Assembly (NCBI GenBank): GCA_965279195.1
Contig: CBDIHP010000003.1
Location: 1-44,754, forward strand
Direction: 5' to 3'
Source of the DNA: CBDIHP01 sp965279195
GTDB taxonomy: Bacteria; Planctomycetota; Planctomycetia; Isosphaerales; Isosphaeraceae
DNA: 44,754 nucleotides
Numbering within the stretch: position 1 is the first letter of the stretch; every line of letters begins with the position of its first letter. This document shows, one piece after another, positions 27,372 to 35,535 of this stretch. Both the position numbers and the translations under genes were made by a program. The notes under the pieces are model-generated. The model searched no databases. It saw only the letters and a program-made list of their open reading frames with translations, and had not been told where the DNA came from.

Positions 27372-28868
27372 TCACTCCGCGCCGGGGAGGGAATCCGGGA
27401 AGACCCGGGGTCTGTCCGGGTCGGCGGGCTCGCCGCCGTGGGCGCGGTAGAGTATCGCGAGAACCTCGTCGAAGCAGTTCATGGCCCGGGGGTCGGCGGG
27501 GTTCCAGTAGCCGGTGTGCATCCGCAGGCCCATCAGGGTGAGGCTCTCCCAGAAGGTGAAGTCGGTGGTGTCGGGGGCGTTGTGCATCGCGACGTTGACG
27601 GGCGAGGGCACGATCGGCCCGGACGGGCCGGCGCCGTCGTCGGCCGCGACCGGTGCGGCGGTCACGGCGGCCGACCGGGCCTGCACCGGATCCTGCTCGG
27701 GGTTGGGCCGGAAGCAGTCCTTCAGGATCTCCGGATCGGGCCCCGCGATCTTGCCGTCGTTGCGGATGTTCGAGGAGAGGATGTCGAGCGGGGAATAGAC
27801 GTTGAGCCAGAGCCTGGGCATGTCCGGCGCGGCCTGGCGATTGAGGAAGTAGCGGGGCCAGTAGGTCCGCACCATGTCGAACGGGAAGCCGATGGAGATC
27901 AGGGCGCCGACGTCCTCCAGCCGGTGGAGCGGCTTCCGCGCCGTGGGGAAGAACGCGTTGAAGGCGACGACGGTGCCGAAGCTGTAGGAGACGACGTGGA
28001 CGTTGCGGTAGCCCAGGTCCTTGACCTCGGCGACGCGGTCGTGGAGCATCACCGCCAGGCGGTCCATGTCGCCGAAGTTGAGGTACTGGTAGAGGCAGTA
28101 GGTGTTGGTCATCATCGCCTCGATCTTCGCCTTGACGCTCGGGGTGACGAGGGCCCAGAGGAAGGTGCCGAGCGCGATGAGCGCCGGTGCCCTTGAGGCG
28201 AAGGCGTTCCAGGCGTTTCTCGCGAACGCCCAGGCGTGGGCCCACCAGTCCTGCGACCGGGGGACCGCGTTGAACGTCGCGTCGATGGCCGGCGACCACG
28301 CGGCCTGGATGGCCGGCACGAGGGCGGCCACCAGGAGCAGCAGGTAGACCCAGGTCAGCGAGATCAGGAGCATCGCGTACCAGATCTGAAACCGCTCGCG
28401 GGGCGGGATCGGCGAGATGCCCCTGCGGAACAGCATCCTGGTGAACCTCGGGCTGCTGCCGAAGGTCGCGGCGAACAGCAGCAGGCACTTCTTGAACGGC
28501 GTCCGGGCTTCGAAGTCGTCGATGATCGTCCTGCGATAGTCCAGCGCGTAGAGGTCGATGAGCGGCCGGTCGGTGACGCCCGCGTCGCCGTCGGAGTCGC
28601 GGACCAGGATCGAGCAGCAGCGGCCGTCCTTGCTGGCCTCGCAGCGGAACTGCCGCCCACCGTCGAGCTGCCGCCCCATCGCCGCCGCGACCTGCGAGGC
28701 CAGCCCCCCGAGCGCCTTCTGGTCCCAGACGTCGCCGATCCCCGGCACATAGAGGATCGCATCCCGGGTCCGCCTCGACGGATCCGGCCCCGTCGCCGGC
28801 GCAGGCTCTGGCGCGGGGGCAGGTGTGGGTGCTTCGGGGGGCAAGGGAGGGGCGGCGGCGTCGGGCAT
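27372..28868 (-). CDS. Membrane protein with alpha/beta-hydrolase-like nucleophile elbow
   Basis: 498 residues. The first 35 residues are Pro/Ala-rich and low complexity. DAILYVPGIGDVWDQKALGG begins a hydrolase-like fold. Two or more membrane helices lie in the middle (WYAMLLISLTWVYLLLLVAAL; ALIALGTFLWALV). The nucleophile-elbow-like motif VVSYSFGTVVAFNAFF (Ser-Tyr-Ser-Phe-Gly) follows them near residue 300, which would place the active face on the same side as the N-terminal half. Possible His partner in MHTGYWNPAD near 455. No close family recognised; a membrane lipase or thioesterase-like role is a guess. Start ATG 28868 with CAGGAG upstream. It follows the Roco gene on the same strand, 212 bases later. 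Confidence 0.6.
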   Translation of the reverse strand: MPDAAAPPLPPEAPTPAPAPEPAPATGPDPSRRTRDAILYVPGIGDVWDQKALGGLASQVAAAMGRQLDGGRQFRCEASKDGRCCSILVRDSDGDAGVTDRPLIDLYALDYRRTIIDDFEARTPFKKCLLLFAATFGSSPRFTRMLFRRGISPIPPRERFQIWYAMLLISLTWVYLLLLVAALVPAIQAAWSPAIDATFNAVPRSQDWWAHAWAFARNAWNAFASRAPALIALGTFLWALVTPSVKAKIEAMMTNTYCLYQYLNFGDMDRLAVMLHDRVAEVKDLGYRNVHVVSYSFGTVVAFNAFFPTARKPLHRLEDVGALISIGFPFDMVRTYWPRYFLNRQAAPDMPRLWLNVYSPLDILSSNIRNDGKIAGPDPEILKDCFRPNPEQDPVQARSAAVTAAPVAADDGAGPSGPIVPSPVNVAMHNAPDTTDFTFWESLTLMGLRMHTGYWNPADPRAMNCFDEVLAILYRAHGGEPADPDRPRVFPDSLPGAE

Positions 28869-29080
28869 GGGATCGACTCCTGATCCGTTGTGCGGAGGGC
28901 CGACCCGGCCGATGGTCGGGAGGGGAACCGCGTCGCCACCGCGCGACGGCTGCCGGATGAGGCCTTCCTAACCATGTATCCGGAAGGCGCCCACTTCCCG
29001 GCAAGAATTCCGGAGGGATCTCCCGGTTTTTCCCGGCATGCCCGGGATTGCAGGCCGGCTGGCCGGGATCGGAGGCCTCG

Positions 29081-32000
29081 TCACCCCGCCGACGGGGGAT
29101 CATCCGGCGCGGTCGGGGTGCCGGGGATCTTCGGCAGGGGGGGCTCGTAGATGGCGTGGTGTTTGGGGCAGAGCCAGAGATAGTCGCCGGATTCGTTGAT
29201 CACCCGGCGCAGGCCGCCCCACTTCTTGTTGTCCTTGGCCACGTCCATCAGCAGCGACTGGAACTCGCGCAGGTCGGCCCCCTCCGGCCGGCCCCTCAGT
29301 TGATAGGGCTCGGACGGGCCGGGTTTGACTTCGAATTTGCCTTCGAGGAGCGCCCCCGTCGTGGTTGCCATCATCTCGACATACGAGATGACCGGCTTCA
29401 TCTCCTCGCCCGGGAACATCGCCTTGAGCGTCGGCCCGGCGAACTTCGTCGCAAGCTTCAAGGCCCCGGCTATGCAGTTCAACGACGGGGCCGCCCGGTG
29501 CAGCCAGTCGCCCGCGCGTTTGAAATGGTATTCGCCCTCGCCCTTGGATCCGATCCGGCAGAGCGGGTGCTCGTCATCCGGCATCTCGCACCAGAGCGTC
29601 AGGCAATGGCCGGTCATCCCGAGGTTGGACGGGTTCCACGGTTTCAATGATTCGGGCAATAATGTGAACAGGCGTGGGCACTCGCGGGCCTCGGACTCGA
29701 TGGCTTTCAGGATCCGCCGGATTTGCTGCGCACTCTCGCTGACCGACCATTGCAGGCGATCGAGCTTCTGGGTGCTCTCGCTGGCCGACCATTGCAGGCG
29801 GTCGAGCTTCCTTTGCAGTTCCAGGTCCGGCGTGTTGAGGCCGAAGAGGAGTTGTTCGATGTCGACGGCCTCCGCGCATTCCGGGCAATCGGTCGAGGTT
29901 CGTCCCCTGGTCCGGACCTTCCGGAGGAACTCCAGCTTGAGCCGCCCGCGGCAGGGCTTGCCGTCGTCGCCTGCGTGAGGGCAGGGGACGGCGAACTGAT
30001 AGTCGAGGCCGGGCCAGCGGTCCTTGATCAGATACTCCAGGCCGTCGATCAGGAGCGTGAGGAAGTGCGAGGGGAACCCCGCGCGGACGGTCAGGGCAAA
30101 CTCTCGGTCGATCAACTCCATCAGGGCCTCGCCGTGTCGGCCGTGGGCGAGGAAGACGCCTTCCTGCCAGTGTCGGCCGGGCACGGCCTCGCCGGTGGGC
30201 GTCTGCCAGGGGGTGCGGTAGCGGTGGTTGCGGACGATCGACCAGGGGACCAGCCCCGGCGGCGGGTCCTGCGGCATGACGCAGATCAGCCGCAACTGCG
30301 CCTGGCCTGGGGGGACATCGTCCGACGGGAGCCAGGGCAGCTCCGGCCGGTTCTCGGGCACGAGCTGGCCCACCAGGCTGCGCTCGTCGCCCTCGAACCG
30401 ATAGGAGACGTCGAACCTCTCCATCAGCCGCAGGAAGTACCGGTGAAGCTGTTTGGGATACTTGGCACGATTTTTGATCTTATGATCATGCCAGATATCC
30501 GCGAGCCTCGTGTGTTCGAGGATGCCCGAGTCTTGATTGGTGCGCCGATCTTCGAGAACATAGCCGATCGCCTTGCTCAGCAACTCCGGTTTGAGGATCA
30601 CAATCTCATCGAGACCGCCATCACCATAATGGATGATGTGTCCCAACTCATTCATCAGTGTTGCCAGGGCCTTTGTCTCGGTCGAATCCAGCCCGTGTGA
30701 CTTACAGATCTTGCTGTACTGTCCTTTGAATGCGACGGTCGGCCTGCCGAGAGCCCTAATCTCGTCCGACGCGGCCTTCCATTTCACGCTCAGGGGCGTG
30801 TCCATGTGGGGCAGTTTGGCAGCCTCGCGGGCGATGGCTTTCTTGAGTTCGTCGATGCCCGCGCCTGTCTCGCTGTCGACGCGGTGGAACCCGACGACCA
30901 TCGGGCCGAACCGCTCGCGGATCTCATCCTCATTGATCCGATCGAACCGCTCGCCCGTCTCGCTGTGGGTGGCGACGACCAGGACGCGCACCTGCTCGCC
31001 GACGCGGAGCTTGATCCGGTCGAGCCAGCCTTCCACGTCGTTCTGCATGCGGTTGAACCGGGGCGACCACACCACCACGTAGAGCGAACGCCGACTGAAG
31101 AAGAATTGATGCGTGACGCGGTAGATCGACTGCCCGCCAAAGTCCCAGGCGTTCAGCGTCAGCGTGACATCGGGGCGCGTCGGATGCGGCCAGAGGATCG
31201 GTTGAATCTTGATTTCGACCCCGTGCGTCGTCGGGCGATTCTCGACGAAATCCTCCTCCAGCAGGGCACCCAGGAGCGAGGTTTTCCCGACTCCGCCTTC
31301 GCCGACGAGGATCAGTTTGGCCTCGAAGAGCCGGAGCTTCTGGTTCAGCAGACTCTTGAGGTAGGCGAGCAGGCTCTCCGTTCCGCCATCTGCGGCGATC
31401 TGGAATGAGTCGTTGAGCGGGTTGTTATCAATAATGATATGTTTAATATTAGTCGGGTTTGCTAGTTCCGCAGGAATTTCAGTCAACTGGTTGCCGTCAA
31501 GGTCGAGCGTCTGGAGGCTTGCGAGCTGTCCGATCTCGGGCGGGATCTGGGCCAGTTGGTTGCCGTGAAGGCGCAGCACCTGGAGGTTTGCGAGCTGTCC
31601 GATCTCGGGCGGGATCTGGGCCAGCTGGTTGCCGTGAAGGTAGAGCTCCTGGAGGTTTGCGAGCTGTCCGATCTCGGGCGGGATCTGGGCCAGCTGGTTG
31701 CCGTGAAGGTAGAGCGTCTGGAGGTTTGCGAGCTGTCCGATCTCGGGCGGGATCTGGGCCAGCTGGTTGCCGTGAAGGTAGAGCTCCTGGAGGTTTGCGA
31801 GCTGTCCGATCTCGGGCGGGATCTGGGCCAGCCGGTTGCCGTCAAGGCGCAGCTCCTGGAGGTTTGCGAGCTGTCCGATCTCGGGCGGGATCTGGGCCAG
31901 CTGGTTGCCGTGAAGGTAGAGCGTCTGGAGGTTTGCGAGCTGTCCGATCTCGGGCGGGATCTGGGCCAGCTGGTTGCCGTCAAGGTCCAGCCTCAGCAGT

Positions 32001-32680
32001 CTTGCGAGCTGTCCGATCTCGGGCGGGATCTGGGCCAGCTGGTTGCCGTCAAGGTCCAGCCTCAGCAGTCTTGCGAGCTGTCCGATCTCGGGCGGGATCT
32101 GGGCCAGCTGGTTGCCGTCAAGGCGCAGCACCTGGAGGCTTGCGAGCTGTCCGATCTCGGGCGGGATCTGGGCCAGCTGGTTGCCGTTAAGGTAGAGCGT
32201 CTGGAGGTTTGCGAGCTGTCCGATCTCGGGCGGGATCTGGGCCAGCCGGTTGCCGTCAAGGCGCAGCACCTGGAGTCTTGCGAGCTGTCCGATCTCGGGC
32301 GGGATCTGGGCCAGCTGGTTGCCGTGAAGGTAGAGCTCCTGGAGGTTTGCGAGCTGTCCGATCTCGGGCGGGATCTGGGCCAGCTGGTTGCCGTTAAGGT
32401 AGAGCGTCTGGAGGCTTGCGAGCTGTCCGATCTCGGGCGGGATCTGGGCCAGCTGGTTGCCGTCAAGGTCCAGCCTCAGCAGTCTTGCGAGCTGTCCGAT
32501 CTCGGGCGGGATCTGGGCCAGCTGGTTGCCGTTAAGGTCGAGAGTCTGGAGGCTCGCGAGCTGTCCGATCTCGGGCGGTAACTCGCGAAGTTGCCTATTT
32601 GAGAGATCGAGATCGGGTGCTCTGGTCTCTGCCGCATGACGGATGGCTTTGAGGACATCGCGTTGGGAGTTATCCGTCAT
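29081..32680 (-). CDS. Roco protein: LRR solenoid, Roc GTPase, COR, zinc-ribbon-like segment
   Basis: 1199 residues. After a short N-terminus come about 17 leucine-rich repeats (residues about 22-425), fifteen of them almost identical. The Roc GTPase has P-loop GEGGVGKTS near 455-463, switch II DFGGQ and VATHSETGE at the G4 position, a common Roco variant of NKxD. A COR domain follows. Near 903-934 a four-Cys pattern (CPHAGDDGKPC then CPEC) suggests a zinc ribbon, followed by a duplicated KLDRLQWSxSES helix. The last 40 residues contain WLCPKHHAIYEP. Roco proteins are GTP-switched dimers whose LRRs sense ligands. No kinase domain is present, so output must come from the C-terminal region or a partner. 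Start ATG 32680. Confidence 0.88.
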   Translation of the reverse strand: MTDNSQRDVLKAIRHAAETRAPDLDLSNRQLRELPPEIGQLASLQTLDLNGNQLAQIPPEIGQLARLLRLDLDGNQLAQIPPEIGQLASLQTLYLNGNQLAQIPPEIGQLANLQELYLHGNQLAQIPPEIGQLARLQVLRLDGNRLAQIPPEIGQLANLQTLYLNGNQLAQIPPEIGQLASLQVLRLDGNQLAQIPPEIGQLARLLRLDLDGNQLAQIPPEIGQLARLLRLDLDGNQLAQIPPEIGQLANLQTLYLHGNQLAQIPPEIGQLANLQELRLDGNRLAQIPPEIGQLANLQELYLHGNQLAQIPPEIGQLANLQTLYLHGNQLAQIPPEIGQLANLQELYLHGNQLAQIPPEIGQLANLQVLRLHGNQLAQIPPEIGQLASLQTLDLDGNQLTEIPAELANPTNIKHIIIDNNPLNDSFQIAADGGTESLLAYLKSLLNQKLRLFEAKLILVGEGGVGKTSLLGALLEEDFVENRPTTHGVEIKIQPILWPHPTRPDVTLTLNAWDFGGQSIYRVTHQFFFSRRSLYVVVWSPRFNRMQNDVEGWLDRIKLRVGEQVRVLVVATHSETGERFDRINEDEIRERFGPMVVGFHRVDSETGAGIDELKKAIAREAAKLPHMDTPLSVKWKAASDEIRALGRPTVAFKGQYSKICKSHGLDSTETKALATLMNELGHIIHYGDGGLDEIVILKPELLSKAIGYVLEDRRTNQDSGILEHTRLADIWHDHKIKNRAKYPKQLHRYFLRLMERFDVSYRFEGDERSLVGQLVPENRPELPWLPSDDVPPGQAQLRLICVMPQDPPPGLVPWSIVRNHRYRTPWQTPTGEAVPGRHWQEGVFLAHGRHGEALMELIDREFALTVRAGFPSHFLTLLIDGLEYLIKDRWPGLDYQFAVPCPHAGDDGKPCRGRLKLEFLRKVRTRGRTSTDCPECAEAVDIEQLLFGLNTPDLELQRKLDRLQWSASESTQKLDRLQWSVSESAQQIRRILKAIESEARECPRLFTLLPESLKPWNPSNLGMTGHCLTLWCEMPDDEHPLCRIGSKGEGEYHFKRAGDWLHRAAPSLNCIAGALKLATKFAGPTLKAMFPGEEMKPVISYVEMMATTTGALLEGKFEVKPGPSEPYQLRGRPEGADLREFQSLLMDVAKDNKKWGGLRRVINESGDYLWLCPKHHAIYEPPLPKIPGTPTAPDDPPSAG
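29733..29809 (-). repeat. 42-bp tandem duplication in the Roco gene
   Basis: Bases 29733-29767 recur at 29775-29809 with two mismatches, offset 42 bases, coding for two KLDRLQWSxSES units. This is a recent in-frame duplication lengthening a predicted helical linker between the zinc-ribbon-like segment and the C-terminal domain. Confidence 0.85.
31483..32575 (-). repeat. 69-bp tandem LRR-coding array, about 15.8 copies
   Basis: Each unit codes 23 residues, GN[QR]LAQIPPEIGQLA plus a variable beta-strand segment. The central 12 residues (LAQIPPEIGQLA) are identical in all fifteen core units and the DNA there is also identical. Differences are confined to a handful of codons: Asp/Tyr/Arg, Asn/Asp/His, Gln/Arg, Asn/Ser/Arg and Thr/Glu/Val/Arg positions. 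The near-identity implies recent expansion or ongoing homogenisation. Confidence 0.95.
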
Positions 32681-32915
32681 GGTGGCTGACTTCCTTCGTC
32701 ATGGCGGTATCTGGGGTCGTCGAGGCCGGGCCAGGCCGAGGGGGAGCCGGGGATCATCGCCGGGTGGGGGGCCTTGGGTCCGGCGTGCTGGGCGGCTCAG
32801 GTTCGCATGGAGGACAGACGCTCGCGTCGTTTTGCGAAGCCCGGACGTCGGCCGGCGGGCGAACTCCCGATTCACATATTGTTGCGTCTTCAGGCGGAGG
32901 TCAACTCAGGGGCGA

Positions 32916-33064
32916 AATCTGGAGTGCGTCCGCTTGCTGACGCTCTGGCCCGGGGGAGCTTGCTCCCGAGGAGAGGCCTGCGAGTCGAAGGCGCGAGCTT
33001 CGATCGGGCACGCGAAGCGAGCTTCGCGAGAACCGAGCGGTAGCAAGCGACCGCACTCCAGATT
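32916..33064. repeat. 149-bp MITE-like inverted-repeat element
   Basis: Arms 32916-32945 and 33035-33064 pair at 26 of 30 positions, outer end AATCTGGAGTGCG. Inside are a GGGAGC-tt-GCTCCC hairpin (32954-32967) and a perfect CGCGAAGC-ga-GCTTCGCG hairpin (33011-33028), so the whole element can fold as a cruciform or branched RNA. No ORF inside. The outer end is shared with the element at 6766-6899. Confidence 0.7.
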
Positions 33065-33252
33065 CCGTGGTCGCTTCGAGGGTGGCACTCCAGATTCACC
33101 GATCGCTTCGATCCTGGTCCGATTATGACGATTGGTCCCGGGGGATTCCCGGGGAAATTCCTCAACTCGCCCGGGGCGGCGGCGTAGAATGCCGGGAAGA
33201 TTCGGAGGTATGGGGATGTGTTGACGGTTTGGATGGGTTTCGTTCGGTCGGG

Positions 33253-33413
33253 GTGGTGCCTTGCGGACGCATGTCCGCGACCACCGCACCCACGGGGACG
33301 GAGGCCGGAGGGGCATCACCCGTGTGATCGGCGGGATTGTGCGGGGTGGAGGGGTGGAGTCGGGGTTATCGAATGGTGCGGTGGTCGCGGACGTGCCGTC
33401 CGCGAGGCACCAC
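33253..33413. repeat. 161-bp inverted-repeat element with self-folding arms
   Basis: Arms 33253-33290 and 33375-33413 are inverted copies differing by two substitutions and one inserted base. Each arm is itself a hairpin (GCGGAC-GCAT-GTCCGC on the left). The 84-base core has no ORF. It lies directly before the methyltransferase gene and could influence its expression. Confidence 0.75.
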
Positions 33414-33532
33414 ACCCTACGGAGACGTCGATGCGGAAAGGTTTGGAGTTAAAGCAGATCGGTAGATTTGGCTTCGTTCCGCCGGTGCGGATTTCGGGCC
33501 GGCGAATTGGGTTTGTTCCGGAGATTTCGGCC

Positions 33533-34321
33533 ATGGACCACGTCGAGGCGGGGCGGTACTGGGACGGCAATGCGGACACGTGGACCGCGCTGGCGAGGCG
33601 GGGGTTTGATGTCTATCGCGACCATTTGAACACGCCTGCGTTCCTCGCGAGCTTGCCCGATGTGGCCGGGCTGCGGGGGCTGGATATCGGCTGCGGCGAG
33701 GGGCACAACACCCGGATGGTCGCCGGGCTGGGGGCGCGGATGGCGGCGATCGACGTCTCGGAGCGGTTCATCGGGCACGCGACCCAGGCCGAGGAGGAGG
33801 CACCGCTGGGGATCGAGTACCGGGTGGCGAGCGCGGTCGAGCTGCCGTTCGGGGACGGGTCGTTCGACTTCGCCACGTCGTTCATGTGCCTGATGGACGT
33901 CCCCGACCCCGGCGCGGCGCTGGCGGAGGCGGTGCGGGTGCTGAGGCCGGGCGGGTTCCTGCAGTTCTCGATCACCCACCCGTGCTACGACACCCCGCAC
34001 CGGCGGAACCTCCGCGACGGCCACGGCCGGACGTATGCGATCGAGGTCGGCGGCTACTTCGACGGCGTGCCGGGGTCGATCATGGAGTGGATCTTCTCCT
34101 CGGCCCCGCCGCCGGCGCGGATGGGCCTGGCGAAGTTCCGGGTGCCGATTTTCCACCGCCCCCTGAGCGACTGGCTGAACCTGGTCGTCCGCGCGGGGCT
34201 GGTGATCGAGCACGCCGCCGAGCCCTGCCCGACGGACGAGGCGGTCCGGGATTGCCCGAGCATCCAGGATTCGCGGGTCGTGCCCTACTTCTTCCACCTG
34301 CGCGGCAGGAAGCCGGGATGA
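33533..34321 (+). CDS. Class I SAM-dependent methyltransferase
   Basis: 262 residues. Motif I is GLDIGCGEGHNTRMVAG (SAM-binding glycine loop), motif II AIDVSERFIGHA, then SAVELPFGDGSFDFATSFM with the motif IV-like acidic residue, and EAVRVLRPGGFLQFSITHP as motif VI. This is the UbiE/SmtA-like methyltransferase 11 pattern. Substrate unknown. Start chosen is ATG 33533, with GGAG about ten bases upstream; an ATG at 33431 would add 34 residues of repeat-derived-looking sequence. Converges with the acyltransferase gene, 11 bases between stops. Confidence 0.88.
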   Translation: MDHVEAGRYWDGNADTWTALARRGFDVYRDHLNTPAFLASLPDVAGLRGLDIGCGEGHNTRMVAGLGARMAAIDVSERFIGHATQAEEEAPLGIEYRVASAVELPFGDGSFDFATSFMCLMDVPDPGAALAEAVRVLRPGGFLQFSITHPCYDTPHRRNLRDGHGRTYAIEVGGYFDGVPGSIMEWIFSSAPPPARMGLAKFRVPIFHRPLSDWLNLVVRAGLVIEHAAEPCPTDEAVRDCPSIQDSRVVPYFFHLRGRKPG

Positions 34322-34332
34322 TCCCGGCCGGA

Positions 34333-35535
34333 TCAGGCGGTGGCGCGGTCGATCCCCTCGGCGGCGGGGAGGCGTTCGGGCCGGGGGGCGGGGTGGAGGA
34401 TCCGCTCGCGGATCCGGAGGAAGGGGTGCTCGATCAGGCAGTAGGTCAGCAGGGCGACGGCCATGCCGACCAGGGCGAGGAGGGCGAAGTTGAGGAAGCT
34501 GAACAGGGTCGGGGCCGCCTTCGGGTCGAGCACGGCGGTCAGGCCGTCGAGCACCGACGGGCGGAACCACTGGTGGACCAGGTAGGTGCCGAAGGACAGC
34601 CGGGAGATCCAGAAGAACACCTTGGCCCGGACGATCCCCGGGAGGCTGTCGGCCCGGGTCAGGCAGAAGACGATCGTGGCGCCGAAGACCAGGGCGAAGC
34701 CGGTGTAGTTGAAGTAGGTCGCGCTGACGGCGTAGCAGACGCCGCAGAGGACGGCCGCGAGGGGCACGAGCCAGGCCGAGCCGAGCAGCCCGCGCCCTTT
34801 CTGGAGCGAGCCGGTGGCTTCGAGGTTGGCGATGAGCATGCCCATCACCAGGCCGTCGGCGTGGGTGTGGAACGGGAAGTACAGGGCCCAGATCCTGTCG
34901 TCGGGGGTGGGCGAGGCGACGTGGGACGTGACCCACCACCAGCAGGCGGCCCGGACCAGCGGCAGGATCGCCAGCAGGCCGATCAGCCAGCGTCGATAGG
35001 CCGCCACCGATCCCGCCCTGGCCATGGTCAGGGTGATCAGGAGGGGGGCGAAGATGTAGAACTGCTCCTCGATGCAGAGCGACCAGCCGCCGTCGACCAC
35101 CCCGGTGCCGGGGATGTAGTTCGAGATGAAGAGCACGTCGCCCCAGAACCGGGAGGGGTGCCGAAGCTCGGGCCGGACCACGAAGATCGTGAGCAGGAGC
35201 ACCGCGAAGTAGAGCGGCCAGATCCGGAACCCGCGGCGGATCATGAACCGGCCGATGTCGACCTTGCCGGTCCTGGCCGCCTCGCGCCAGATCTGCCGGC
35301 CGATGAGGTAGCCGCTGAGGGCGAAGAAGAGGTCCACGCCCGACCAGCCCCCCCGGACGAATGGGGACCGGCTCCAGAGCGACGGCCCGGCGTCGAGGGC
35401 GGCGAACGTCGTGTTCGCGTGCGTGGCCACCACCCCCAGGATCGCCAGGGACCGCAGGACGTCCAGCGAGGGGTTCTGGTCCCTGGGCGGGTTCGCCAGG
35501 TCCTGGAGGGGTTCGGCGAGGAATCGGCGGAACAT
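34333..35535 (-). CDS. Acyltransferase 3 family membrane protein (OafA/YrhL-like)
   Basis: 400 residues with about ten membrane helices. The family signature is at the N-terminus: SLDVLRSLAILGVVATHA (the conserved R and H of the active face) and GWSGVDLFFALSGYLIGRQI. RFMIRRGFRIWPLYF follows as in OafA-type proteins. These enzymes transfer acetyl or similar groups to sugars of surface polysaccharides or lipids. ATG 35535 has GAGAGGT upstream and is preferred to 35574. Divergent from the amylase gene. Confidence 0.88.
   Translation of the reverse strand: MFRRFLAEPLQDLANPPRDQNPSLDVLRSLAILGVVATHANTTFAALDAGPSLWSRSPFVRGGWSGVDLFFALSGYLIGRQIWREAARTGKVDIGRFMIRRGFRIWPLYFAVLLLTIFVVRPELRHPSRFWGDVLFISNYIPGTGVVDGGWSLCIEEQFYIFAPLLITLTMARAGSVAAYRRWLIGLLAILPLVRAACWWWVTSHVASPTPDDRIWALYFPFHTHADGLVMGMLIANLEATGSLQKGRGLLGSAWLVPLAAVLCGVCYAVSATYFNYTGFALVFGATIVFCLTRADSLPGIVRAKVFFWISRLSFGTYLVHQWFRPSVLDGLTAVLDPKAAPTLFSFLNFALLALVGMAVALLTYCLIEHPFLRIRERILHPAPRPERLPAAEGIDRATA

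Larger units (their letters stand above)
32681..33532. other. 850-base gene-free region rich in inverted repeats
   Basis: No convincing gene. It holds two separate large inverted-repeat elements (32916-33064 and 33253-33413) and a stray half copy of the first element's end at about 33085-33096 (GCACTCCAGATT). The stretch 33431-33530 could be read as an N-terminal extension of the methyltransferase, but it contains the 14-mer shared with 3163-3176, so I treat it as untranslated. Confidence 0.6.

Noticed and set aside
31483..32575. CRISPR array
   Set aside because: The regular 69-bp units have no unique spacers and are in frame inside a protein gene.
31483..32575. Diversity-generating retroelement variable region
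   Set aside because: Although several variable codons fit adenine changes of AAC, no reverse transcriptase, accessory gene or template repeat is present and a constant AAC in every unit is unchanged. Kept only as an idea to test.
31459..32581. Plus-strand open frames with perfect 23-residue repeats
   Set aside because: They are antisense shadows of the 69-bp LRR array and carry no start context or known fold.
33431..33532. N-terminal extension of the methyltransferase from ATG 33431
   Set aside because: The extra residues are repeat-derived-looking, share a 14-mer with another intergenic region, and add nothing to the fold; a ribosome site fits ATG 33533.
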